Of a stretch of DNA of 64,000 nucleotides, positions 28,266-39,669 are shown one piece after another. The translations under genes and the position numbers were made by a program. How positions within the stretch are numbered: the first letter of the stretch is position 1; the number at the start of each line of letters is the position of its first letter. Source of the DNA: Argentina anserina (lineage: Eukaryota; Streptophyta; Magnoliopsida; Rosales; Rosaceae); the NCBI RefSeq assembly GCF_933775445.1, contig NC_065874.1:32248501-32312500 (forward strand), read 5' to 3'. The notes under the pieces were generated by a model. That model searched no databases and was not told the DNA's origin. It worked only from the letters and a program-made list of their open reading frames with translations.

Positions 28266-28991
28266 ATGGCCGATCATTGTAGACAATTACAAGGTGATCC
28301 AAAGCCTCGTCATTCTAAGAAGCCGATTTTGAAACCGAAGGTCAGACAAGAATACAGAGTAAATGAGAAGATTTCAAATGATCAAAGTATAGAGATTCAA
28401 CCATCAGTTAGTCCAACTGAAATTAATGGTATGGTTCCATCACGTACAAAAACATGTACAGTGATAGCACAAGTTGATCACGGGATGAATTTTGAGTCGA
28501 GAGACATTGATGAAAGGAGAACTATTGAAGACAATGAGAGTGATGAAATGAGAACTATTAAAGACAATAGGAGAGTTAGTACTCCAAATGATAGAGCTTT
28601 GGTTCAAAGGCCATGTACTCCTACTTCTAGTGAAAATCAGTTTGTCATTCTAGCTCAAGATGCTATTGTGGGGGCTACTAATGAATTAATTGAGCAATTG
28701 GCAGACCAAGTGTTCCAGGGGCCAAATGCTCAGACCCTTGATGTAGAGAACTCAATGGTGGTTACCAATGAGGCTTTAGATGATGTTGATGGCTCATTCC
28801 CCACCCCCTCAACGAGGACAGAGGACAATGCAACTGTGGTTCGTGAGCCGGAAGATGGTATGACTGTTGTTCTTTCTAGATCCCAGCAAATGAAGCAAAA
28901 AAATAAAATGCGTGAGAATTTACTACAACAACAAGCTTTGGACCGTTACCCTGCCCGTAACATGGTTCCCACCGCACGCCTTAACCTATGA
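28266..28991 (+). pseudogene. LINE ORF1 C-terminal part
   Basis: A 241-residue frame beginning in the last half of a CCHC zinc knuckle (GHxxxxC form: HMADHC). The rest is an acidic, low-complexity linker such as plant L1 ORF1 proteins have; a short direct repeat RRTIEDNES/MRTIKDNRR is visible near residues 82-100. The N-terminal RNA-binding part is missing by 5' truncation, so this is not an independent gene. Confidence 0.6.
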
Positions 28992-31900
28992 AGATCATTT
29001 TGTGGAATGCTCGGGGTATGGGCAACGCCACCACTCATCGAGTCTTGAGTAGCATGGTTCGCAAATACAAACATGCTATTATTGGTATTTCTGAACTTTT
29101 TATTAATTTAAGTTTACTTAAATCTTCCTTTTGGCATTCTTTAAAAATGTTTCCAACAATTGTGAATGATAGGGGGAACAACCTCAAAATATCTGGCTCT
29201 TATGTGATCAAGTTATTCAACATACTGTGTTACTAGCTACAGACTAGCAGCTCACAATTTCTTGCACTTTGGACAATGTTAATTATATTTTGACTTGGGT
29301 TTATGCAAGAACTACGGTAACAGAGCATCGTCGCTTTGGAATGATCTGCTTCATGTTAAAACTGTCTTTGTTCAGGGACCCTGGATAATGTTGGGTGACT
29401 TTAATTGTGTCCTAGGTGCTCATGAAAAACGAGGTGGAATTCTTCCCAATGCCGTTTCATGTTCAGAATTTCAAGACATGTCAACTAATTTGAGTTGGTT
29501 TATCTTCCTACTAAATGATTGCCTTATACCTGGACGAATAGAAGGGGTGTTGGTGCAAGTGTTGAAATGAGACTTGGTCGGTGTCTTAGTAATTTCTCTT
29601 GGATGGATGTTTGATGCAATTTGGAGTGCACTACTCTTTCTCATTTTTCCTCAGATCATTGTCCTCTTTTAGTGTTATTTTCAAAGCTTATACTTACCCA
29701 AAGATCACCATTTCGGTTCCATCGCATGTGGCTAGATCATCCAAGTTTTCTTTATTTGGTTAAGGAGGTTTGGCAGAGTTCTCATTTCAATGGTAATCCA
29801 ATGTTTGTTTTGGCTTCTAAGCTGCAGACTCTTAAACAACGGATTCGGGTTTGGAATAAAGCTGAGTTTGGAGATGTAAACATAATGGTGGAGAAGTCAT
29901 TTGATAATTTACATATAATTCAGCGGGAAATTGGTAGCTTGGGTCCTTCTGATGACTTTCTTTCTAGGGAGAATGTTGCCAGTGCTCAAGTTCATGAGGC
30001 TCTTTTGCTTCAAGAGAAATTTTTATGTGATAAATCAAGGATAAAATGGCTTACTGAAGGTGACCGAAACTCTTCTTTATTCCATGCAATGATTAAAGTC
30101 CGGCATCTTAAACAGTCACTATCAATTATGAGATATGGAAACAGCATTATTGATGACCCAAAAAAGATTAGTGATAATGTGGTAAATTATTTCAATGGCC
30201 TTTTCATAGCAGATTCTTTTGTAAGAGACACTGGTCTAGTTTCTAAGGTAATTCCTAATCTCGTGACTACTGAGGATAATGCTATGTTAACAGTCATTTC
30301 CACATCTGAGCAAATATTTCAGACTATGTGTTCCATGGATCATAATAGTTCCCCTGGTCAAGATGGTTTTGGTGGAATTTTTTTATGAAGTGTTGGTCAG
30401 TTGTTGGTGCAGAGGTAGTCCAAGTTGTTCATAGTTTTTTCAATACTAGATATATTCTCCCCCACTTCAATTCCAATTTAATGATCTTGATTCCTAAAGT
30501 CCATGGAGCAACACCGTAACGTAGTTGTAACCTATTGCTATGACGAATTTTATTTTCAAGCTTATCACAAAGATTTTAGCTGACCGTTTAGGAAGTATTG
30601 CTACTTGGATTATTTCACCCAACCAAAGTGCTTTTTTTAGAGGCTGCACTATTGCAGACCCTATTATATTGACTTCAGAATGCATTAACCTCCTGGATCA
30701 TAATTGTAAGGGTGATAACATTGCAATTAAGTTTGATGTGCAAAAGACATTTGACACGCTTGATTGAGGTTTCTTACTTCGGGTTTTGAAGACTTTTGGT
30801 TTTTCAGATCCTTTTTGTGACTGGATTAAAGCAATTTTGGGGTCTTCACACTTATCAATTTTAGTTAATGGTGAGATGGAAGGGTTTTTTTCCTTGTTCT
30901 CGTGGTGTTCGTCAAGGAGATCTTTTGTCACCTATTATCTTTTGTTTGCGGAAGAGGTTTTAAGTAGAGGTCTCACTAAGCTGGCTGAGGATGGACTTAT
31001 TGATTTACTGTCAGCTCCTCTTAGTATTACTCCACCCTTGCATGTTCTATTTGCAAATGACATTATCGTTTTTATGCGGGGTACCAAGAGATCTTTGAAG
31101 AATCTAATGAAATTTATGGAGGAATATGGCTTGAATTCAGGGCAAAGAGTCAATAAATCTAAATCGCTTGTGTTCCTTGGGAAATATGCTCACCATAGAC
31201 GCTTTGTTATCTGGAAAATTTTAGGTTTCAAGCAAGGATCTCTTCCATTCACATACCTTGGGGTTCCGATTTTCCAGGGACGTCCCAAGAGGGTGTATTT
31301 TTAGGCCATTGCATATAGAGTGAGATGCAAGTTGTCCTCTTGGAAATGTTCTCTTTTGTCGCAAGCGGGTAGGTTTCAACTTATTCAATCAGTGATTCAA
31401 GGCATTTTAGTTTATAATTTTCAGATTTATGGGTGGCCGGCTGGTTTACTTCATGACTTTCAATCTTGGATTAGGAATTTGTTTTTTGAACTAGAGACCC
31501 TTTGAAAATAGGCATGTCTCTTGTTACTTGGCATCACTGTGGTAAACCCAAAGAGGAAGGAGGCTTGGGGTTACGTGATCTATTTGAGGCTAATCGTGCT
31601 CTTTTAATAAAGAGATGTTTAGAGATGCTTTCTTCTTCCTCTACAGCCTATATTTTGCTTAGAGCTCATTTTTTTAAAGATGATTTCTAACCTATAAAGT
31701 CTTACAAGAGATCTTCAGTTTGGTTGGGTCTCAAAAAAGTTTGGCCAATGTTTTTAAATTCTATGCATTGGAGTGTTGGTGATGGTAAGAGTATATCGTT
31801 TTGGCAAGATAATTGGTTGGGTGAACCTCTTGCTACTGGTGTTGGAATAAGTGGCTCTATTCCACTTCATGCTAAGGTGAATGATGGTATTGTTAATTCT

Positions 31901-32520
31901 CATTGGGTTCTCCCAGCATATTTTTATTTCTTCATTCCCTCAAGCAGCAGAAAAAATTGAGCGCATTGCTCTGCCCGATGCAGACACATCTGACTCTCTT
32001 TTATGGCCGCACTCCTCCTCAAGAATTCTGATAGCAAAATAAGCTTTTGTTTTCTTCTCAAATCATGGTGAGTATAAAGACTGGGGTAAAGTGATCTAGA
32101 GCAAAGCAATTCAACCCCACAAAACTCTTATTATTTGGAAGGCTCTTCATGGGCATTTACTAACTGATGATGTTTTACAACGGCGAGGTTTTTCACTTCC
32201 ATCTCGTTGCTCCTTTTGTGGAAGTCGTGCAGAATCGGGTACACATCTTTTTTTACATTGTTATGAAAGTGTGGCTTTATGGAAATGGGTTTGCCTTCTA
32301 TTTTCTCATTCATACTCGCCTTGTGGTACACTTGATGAAGTGTTCAATGGTGTTGGTGTTTCAGCGTTCCTAAAACCTAAACGTCGACTTTGGTTTCTAG
32401 TCTCCTGTAATCTAATTTGGTTTATTTGGATCACTAAGAATCTAGTGCATTTCGAATGTAAGATTTTTAATGTGTTGGAAGCCCGACGTCATCTTTTGGA
32501 ATTACTCAGATAGTTTGCTC
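28988..32520 (+). pseudogene. LINE ORF2: endonuclease, reverse transcriptase, zf-RVT
   Basis: Starts MKIILWNARGMGN, the first motif of the exonuclease-endonuclease-phosphatase domain. DFNCVLGAHEKRGG at about 29398 is its D-F-N motif. Reverse transcriptase pieces follow: SPNQSAFFRGC near 30620, KFDVQKTFDTLD near 30730 (family D-x-x-K-A-Y/F-D), then FANDIIVF near 31045 where the catalytic FADD has become FAND. After TYLGVPI, a zf-RVT segment (CSFCGSRAESGTHLFLHC) lies near 32210-32270. At least six frame breaks or stops. Inactive copy of a self-copying retroelement. Confidence 0.75.
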
Positions 32521-32904
32521 TGTATTCTTTTCATCCTTACAAGAAACATCATGATATGTCTATTTTCTTTATTCTTGGTATCTCACAACTGTCTGCCAAT
32601 GCTACCAGCTTCATCCCGTCCTTTAATTAAGGGTTTCTTGGCTGAAGGTTTGCTATTTGCTAGGAGTTTATTATTGCATGGGTGGGTGTACACATGCCGG
32701 ATTGAACTTTTGTTTATCCTCTTTATTGGAGTTTATCAGACATAGGAGGTCAGGTTATTTTGTCTCCCTTTTGTTAGTTTGATTTCAATAAATTAGGGAC
32801 AGTTTGCTTTATTAAAAAAAAACTAAAACTTGACCTCTTATACTTTGGAGTAGGTAGTTTCACACATAATTACACATAATTATACTTAAGTGATTCAACC
32901 AATA

Positions 32905-35882
32905 ATACTTTATGGTTCTTGTAGATGCATCGACATGCTGGTCACATGTCGATCTATTGTCCACACGCAATATTGCGTTTCCGATGACCATCTGATTAAA
33001 CTCAGGGCGCATCACCATGACCATCTGATTAAGTCTATTAGACTGGATAATGCAGGAGAATTCAATTTGAAGACATTTGATGATTATTGCATGTCAATCG
33101 GGATAGATGTTGAACATCTTGTACCTCATGTTCATTCTTAGAATGGATTGGCAGAAGCGACAATTAAGCGATTACAGCTTATAGCTCGAGCTTTAGTTAT
33201 GCATTGTAACTTGTCCATAACTGCTTGGGGATATGCAATCTTGCATGCAGCTGTACTTATTTGTTTCAGACTCACCGCCAGACAACCTATTAATGAGTAC
33301 CAGTTGGAAACTGGATATGAGCCTGACATTTCACATTTATGCACGTTTGGTTGTGCGGTTTTTGTGCCTATTACGCCTCCACTGCCTTAGAAAATTGGCC
33401 CACAGAGACGAATGTCAATTTATGTTGGATATAACTCTCCAACGATTATCTGCTACATTGACCCTTAGACAGAAGATCTATTTACTACTAGATTTATAGA
33501 TTATCACTTCGATGACACACACTTCTCGCATTTATGGGGAGATAAGAACACATATGTTCAAGATAATGTCAAGAATTGACGTGGAATACCCCCACTATGT
33601 CTCATTGGGATCCCCGCACAGCTCATCCTGAGATTGAAGTGCAACGTATTTTGCAGTTACATAAGGTAGCAAATTCGATTCCTGACGCCTTTACAAATAT
33701 TGCAAAAGTGACGAAATCGAGTATACCTGCTGCAAACTGTCATACGAGGTTAGAAGTCCTGAATTTTGGGCAAGATGTCGTCGTACCAGGGCAAGGCTCG
33801 GCCGAGCCTACCCTAGGTGGAGGCATGGTGATGGTCTCGACTCTTCCCAAGAAGAGGCGGAGGCCGAAAGGTTCTACTGACTCATAGCCAAGAAAAAAAG
33901 GTAAAGTCAAGGCACAAACTGATCTACTCATCATAGAATCGGACAAACCAAGCTTCAAGATTATCTCTGATTATAGTTATGTCTATGAATCAACACTTGA
34001 TGATTTGAGGGATGCTTCAGACTCATTGTTGATATCAGAGAACAAAGAAATCTCATTGAGCGAGTTAAATGCTCCAGAAGTCATGGATAGGAATTCCATG
34101 CGAATAGATGATGTGTTTTCTTATTCTGTCTCTCGGGAAATCATCGACGATGACGACATGAAATCGCGCTCGGTTGAAGAATGTCAACGAAGAGTAGATT
34201 GGCTGAAATGGAAGAAAGCAATGCAGACGGAACTAGACTCTCTGAAGAAAATGCAAGTTTTCAGTCCGATCGTTGAAGTATTGCTGAATGTGAAGCATGT
34301 TGGACATATATGAGTCTTTGTTCATAAGCTGAATGAGAAAGGTGAAGTCATGCGGTATAAAGCGTGACTCGTTGTTCAAGGATTTTCTCAACGTCTTGGT
34401 GTTGACTATGAGGAAACATATTCTCTAATTATGGATATCATACCTTTTGATATCTAATAAATCTGGTGCTATCTAAAAAGCTAGACATATAGCTGTTAGA
34501 TGTGGTGACTGCGTATCTTTATGGGGATCTAGTTACAGAGATATACATGAAGGTTCCTGATGGACTTCAAGTACCCAAGTCAAGTAAGCCACGCAATGCC
34601 TATGTTATTAGGTTGCAATGCTTACTTTATGGACTTAAATAGTTCGGTAGAATGTGGTATACACGTTTGAGCGAATACTTGATTGTGACAGAATACAAGA
34701 ACGATGAAATGTGCCCTTGCGTGTTTATTAAACGCAATAGTTATGGTTTTGCTATAGTAGTTGTCTATGTCAATGACATGAACATAATTGGATCTTTTAA
34801 TGAGATTGGTGAGACGATAAGCTACTTGAAAACAGAATTTGAGATGAAAGACATAGGAAAGACTCGATTTTGCTTAGGTTTGGAAATTGATCATAGAGTT
34901 GGTGGAATCCTTGTACACCAATCTACATATGTCCAAAAGATGCTCATGTGATTCTATAAGGACAAAATTATGCACCCTTCTAGTACTCCTGTGGTCGTAA
35001 GAAGTCTAGATACCAAGAAAGATCTATTTCGTCCGAAAGATGATGTTGAAGAGATATTTGGTCCTGAATATCCATATTTGAGTGCTATAGGAGCTTTGTT
35101 TTATCTAGCTTAATGTACTCATCCAGACATTGCATTCTCAATGTACTTGTTGGCAATGTTTAGTTATGCACAAATATGCGTCATTGGACCGGTATCAAGA
35201 ACATCTTTAGGTACTTGAAAGGTTCCATTGATATGAGGTTGTATTATCAGTATTCTGACAAGAAAAGTGTTATTCCGACAAGAATTGATGGTGAAGATCG
35301 AGACAACGTTGCCACTATGCTCTCCCGGAAAGCCGGACACGGCTCTGTCACTGTCGCCGCCAGTACTGGTTTTCAGCACTTGTATGACAATTCCTCCTTC
35401 CCTACAATTTCTAGTGATGAGTTGGTAGGATTCGCTGATGCTGTATACCTTTCAGATCCACACGAAGGACGCTCACAAACTGATTATGTTTTTACCTTGT
35501 TGCTACTTCCTCGAATCATTATGAGATTATAGCATTGCATGAAGCAGACAAATAGTGCATTTGGCTTCGAGCAATTATTACTCATATTTGAGATGCTAGT
35601 GGATTAAGTTCTACTACAGTTGAACATACATGTCTTTACGAAGATAATGCTACTTGCATTGAGCAAATGAAGTTAGGTCATATTAAGGGTGATAACACAA
35701 AGCATATTTCGTCAAAGTTCTTTTATAATCAGCAACAACAAGACATGTTGAATATCCAAGTTAATCAGATTCATTATGAGGATAATGTGGCAGATTTGTT
35801 CACTAAGTCTCTTCTAAAATCTACATTTGTGAAGTATGTGAGACGCATTGGCTTGCGTCGTCTATCAGAGCCTCAAGATTGA
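32905..35882 (+). pseudogene. Copia integrase, reverse transcriptase and RNase H remnants
   Basis: Integrase core pieces: VLVDASTCWSH near 32915, RLDNAGEF near 33040, NGLAEATIKRL near 33145. Reverse transcriptase: WLKWKKAMQTELDSL near 34200, KGEVMRYKA near 34350, LLYGLK near 34625, and VYVNDMNIIG near 34770, where the catalytic YVDD reads YVND. RNase H: LYEDNATCIEQM near 35640, then NVADLFTKSL at 35790. Internal stops at several places. The protein end (RRLSEPQD) is followed by a purine tract and then the LTR. Confidence 0.8.
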
Positions 35883-36088
35883 GTTAAAGATCGGGGGAGC
35901 ATTTTTGTAGACATCAGGGGAGTCTACATCACATGCATTAACCATTTTTAGTTAGTGCGTTGTGCTCTTTTTCTCTTTCGACCAAAGCTTTTAATTTTAC
36001 CTAAGAGGTTTTTGTTTTACTTGGCAAGGTTTTTACCGAGGCAATAATATTGTACTATGTCAAATTAGAATCGTGATACAAGAGGGAG

Positions 36089-36272
36089 TGTTGTAGGAGA
36101 ATCATCTCATATGCATTCTTGGTGTATCTTGTCCTAATTAGTATAGCCTAGCTAGTTCAGGAATGTTATCTTATTCCTGATTCATCAGAATCTTTGATGT
36201 AATGCCTATATATAAGGTCATATGTCTATCAATAAAGTTACAATTATTCTCTTGAATTCATTCTATTGTTTC
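36089..36272 (+). repeat. Short 3' LTR of the copia element
   Basis: 184 bp from tgttgtaggag to ttgtttca, directly after the purine tract acaagagggagtg. Contains tatatataagg at 36207 (TATA) and aataaag at 36230, so promoter and poly(A) signals are only about 25 bp apart. Confidence 0.65.
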
Positions 36273-38253
36273 AAAGTTCAAATAAAAAGATGCTAAAGGG
36301 TCAATTAGGCTTGGTAAAAATATTAATTACAAACTTATAATTTTGCATTCTACAAATCTCCATTATGTACTTGTTTTCTTATGATTTTCTATTTCGTAAG
36401 TAGAAAGAAAATAAAACTACACCAATAAAATCTGGCTCATGAAGTCTCTCTTTCATTTGGGATTCCAAATAGGGACACCTCTATATCACATTCCCCAAAC
36501 CAACAAAATCCTATTAAGCCTTCAAGTTTTGTGTTCAATTATAAATTGACCTGTATTGGTTTGATATGAATTGACATATTTCAGTTTTACTTGTTTACAG
36601 GTTTCTATTTGGCTATTATAATCTTCAAGCGAAATGACCATCTCTCTCTCTTTCGTCGTGTTAGTATTGATACTCTTTTATTTTCTCAAGTAGCAATTAT
36701 AATAGTAGTAATGATAGTTTGTTTGTTTTTTTTCACCAGAGAGTTTTTCTTTGCTCATGCTCATGAGATCGACTTTGGTTGGGGAAAGACTAATCAATGG
36801 AAGTAATTTCATTAAAGATATTGGTTCAACTAGCTCCATTATTGTATGTCTTTTGTTGCTATTTAGTTTCTATTGACTTTACATTCATTCAATCTAAGTG
36901 AGCCAGTATAATTAACGAATTTAATGGCCTATATTGTATCCTCGTTTTTTTGTTTGCATGTCTTTTGGATTCTATTATAGAGCATAGTATTTTTTTTCTT
37001 TACAATCAGATTAGTTTTTTCTTTTGTTCTATTTTAATTTATGTACAAAGCCAAGAAAGACTATGATATTTATAGTCAAAGACTGATTGGCAAGCCACTA
37101 CATCCAGATGCAGTAGACCAGCAATTCATGCAGTTATTGAGGAGCACGTAAGTGTGCCTCCTTTTCTTTCTTCTATTGTGCACGATTGTGTGCAGTAGTA
37201 ATAACTATGCTTTTTTTAATGGTTTCTAGAATCAGTGACTGAGTTCATTATTTTTCCAAAATTAGATCTCATTTCTATTTATGTTTTTCTCCTCATTTTC
37301 CCATGATAAGTCTCTCTACCTAAGGTTTCGTGATTAATGTGCTAATAAAAGCAGAAACTATGCCATTTCCACCATTCCCAACTCCATTCAAATTATTGTT
37401 CATGTTCTTTTTTCTTTTCTATATACTTTGATGTTGTTGTTTTTTTATGTTCATGATTAGCATTGTTGGTGTTGGCTGCATTTGTTTCTTGCAGTGGGAA
37501 TTCAGAAGCAAACCTTGTAATCTTGGATGCAAAGTAATATCATCAAATCAAGTCCTAGAATAATGGGTCTCCCATGTCATGGTGTTTGGAGAAGGTTACC
37601 CAATCTCTTAGAGATGACAAGGTGGTGTTTATGGTAGATTAGTAGGGTTTAGAAACTTCTTTTGTGCATGTGCATATAACTAAATAATTATGTGCATGCA
37701 GTTACTTTATCTCTACCATGTACGTTTTTAGTTTAGGCGTATGCTTTTTTAACGCTTATGGTCAATTATCTATGAATTGAATGTATTTTGGGTGTATTTT
37801 GGGTTGAAATGTAATGACAATTGAATTTTGTTGGATGCTTGAATGGGATGTTGTTAATTATATGGCAAGTCTATTGCAAATTCAAATGAGCTTATATAGT
37901 ACCAATTCAAATTTTGGGGAAAAAATAATCATTAGTGTCTTAGTCTCACTCAAACAACATATATGTGTCATTTACACAACAGATTAACTAGATTTCTCTT
38001 ATTTTTGGAAGAGTTGGAAGTTACTCAGACAACACATATATGTCATTCACATAGCAGATAAAATAGATTTCTCTTATTTTGGGAAAGTTAGAAATTAATG
38101 ATACAACATATATCAGAAAATATGCTGCTGCGTGATTGCCATCAGAAGGCAGTTCAAAACTGTTGTATGCGTGTATATCACATAGCTCAGACTTAGACAT
38201 CAGTTAGGTTTTGACTCAGATAGCAGTTGTGCACTGCTCTCTAAAGGATTTAT
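36273..38253. other. Spacer with a two-exon-like fragment
   Basis: AT-rich. At 37041-37150 ATG-initiated MYKAKKDYDIYSQRLIGKP, continuing to LLRST, ends at a good GTAAGTG donor; at 37496 the acceptor ttgcag leads into an in-frame tail ending NLVILDAK and TAA at about 37537. Together they would make a 48-residue peptide or the last exons of a lost gene. The protein is not recognised. The remainder, 37540-38253, shows nothing. Confidence 0.3.
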
Positions 38254-38844
38254 CTAGGTTGCACAGACACGCCATTGTAGTGGCGTATCGCGCGTCCGAC
38301 ACGGACACGCCCCAATACGCGCTGGACACGCGTATCCGAATGCCGATACGCGTATCCGATTTGGACACGGCCCGGACACGCGAGTGTCCAAGTCGGACAC
38401 GCACCAACTCATAATAAAAGTGAAAGTGCTTATGGTGAGAATCGAACCTTGGTCATCTAAGGCACTCAACAACTACTCAACCATTCCAACAGATTCAATT
38501 TTTGTTATATTTATGCACACTTTAATATATATAAGGAGAGAAACTCGTGATAAAAATAAGAATGCTTGTGGTGGGATTCGAACCTTGGTTATCCAAAGTA
38601 CTTATCAAGTCCTTAGCAATTCTAACAAGTTATGTTTTCATCATTTTAATGCACACTTTGACATATATATACATCTAAAATTCTAAATACTTTCAAATTT
38701 ATAAAATAATTTTTTAATATATATATATATATATTAAAAATAATATTTAATTAACGTATCCACCACGTGTCCGTGTCCAAAAAAATTTCTATATGCCGTG
38801 TCTACGTATCGAATCGTGTCCGTGTCCGTGTCCGTGCTACTTAG
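38254..38844. mobile_element. hAT-like non-autonomous element, copy 2, 8-bp TSD
   Basis: 591 bp, about 90% like the element at 3094-3693. Flanks ggatttat (38246-38253) and gggtttat (38845-38852) form the TSD with one change. Terminal words ctaggttgcacagacacg (left) and ctaagtagcacggacacg (right, read inward). It has one extra run of accgatacgcgtatcc-like repeats (38330-38362) not in copy 1. The two internal tRNA-like modules are better preserved here (B-box words at 38438-38448 and 38574-38584, minus strand). No gene. Confidence 0.78.
38430..38640 (-). repeat. Two tandem tRNA-like modules in hAT-like copy 2
   Basis: Minus strand, module a (about 38500-38430): A-box-like TGGTTGAGTAG, then GGTTCGATTC 33 bases on. 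Module b (about 38640-38570): weaker A box, then GGTTCGAATCCC. Both share the order ...TTGTTRGAATKG...GAYAACCAAGGTTCGA. They look like a duplicated tRNA-derived (SINE-type) sequence, not working tRNAs, because no acceptor stem closes. Confidence 0.45.
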
Positions 38845-39669
38845 GGGTTTATTGAGCTTAGAAGTTCGGACGATGGCTTGATAGGGAGAGGACCAATTCG
38901 GAAATACACTGTTCACAATTTGAATAGTGCAAGCCAAATTAATATACGGTAAATGTGGTGTTTCTCTTAACAAAGTGCATAATACATGTTTCTCCCGATA
39001 AATATCGTTCAACACCATCCCAAGTCCGGTGTGTTCTTCTTTCTTCGTCTATAATTTTAGAATTTTGGACAGTGAATATATGTGGATATATATCTGATAC
39101 ATGAAATTGGAGCTTTGGATATGTACGGAAAATGGAAGATAAGCAATAATTTGGCATTAAGATTAATGGAATATAAATGGTGAGACATTGATGAGGCGCA
39201 AGCGAGCCAAAAAATATAGCAGTGGGGATCAAAATAATGTTTGTGATAACAATGCCACCAAATTTCAGAATTTATTCATACCCTTGGCAGCAAGAAAACA
39301 CAAGAAGAACTAGTATTTTAAGAAAGCAACTGAACATTTGACAATTATTGGACACTTCACTTTGTATCATCTCGGACATATGTTCCAAAATCAGATAGTT
39401 GTCTCAATATCCCTTGAAATTCACAATATGTATGTTTTATAATCGAACCTCGGTTTTACCACAGCTGCTTCATTTATCCTCAGCATATACTAAAAGCGAC
39501 ATAGATGAAAATGTGAAACTTTTGGCTCTAATGGCTCTTTGATCTCCAATCCTAGTGCATAAAACAATCCCTTATTAAGATTATAAATGCTTCAATATTG
39601 CAAAGACCATCCCTCTAAACTAACCAAAATCAGATAAGTTTTTAGAAGAAAGGCAAACTTTGTGCAGGA
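38845..39669. other. Upstream region of the secreted cysteine-rich gene
   Basis: No gene or repeat recognised; presumed promoter of the following gene. Confidence 0.45.

Larger units (their letters stand above)
28258..32822 (+). mobile_element. 5'-truncated L1-type LINE with poly(A) end
   Basis: The left boundary falls inside a CCHC knuckle (HMADHCRQL at 28266). The element ends in attaaaaaaaaa just after a ctttatt word. No clear TSD is seen. Order of parts: ORF1 C-terminal region (28266-28991), then overlapping ORF2 with endonuclease, reverse transcriptase and a zf-RVT domain. The ORF1 stop and ORF2 start overlap (28988-28991). Confidence 0.75.
26407..32904 (+). mobile_element. Solo LTR (about 1.9 kb) interrupted by a LINE
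   Basis: Starts tgttaggttaat directly after atact and ends directly before a second atact, a 5-bp TSD. Its own sequence is 26407 to about 28257 plus about 32823-32904. It has the style of Athila/Tat-like LTRs: a cttgggtacgatactctaca word near the end (28230-28250) continued after the LINE by acttgacctcttatactttg. No gag or pol. Its right end reads ...ccaata rather than a strict CA, so one terminal change is assumed. Confidence 0.55.
25590..36272 (+). mobile_element. Copia element split by a solo LTR that is split by a LINE
   Basis: The pre-integrase part is at about 25590-26406; the remaining pol lies at 32905-35882, with the 3' LTR at 36089-36272. The reading across the break, ...AGA TAC T | TT ATG GTT, is restored when 26407-32904 and one copy of the 5-bp repeat atact (26402-26406, 32905-32909) are ignored. 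Many stops and frame changes make it inactive. No 5' LTR is recognised at the left. Confidence 0.7.

Noticed and set aside
28266..28991. 241-residue frame as an independent host gene
   Set aside because: It starts inside a CCHC knuckle and runs into a LINE endonuclease frame, so it is LINE ORF1.
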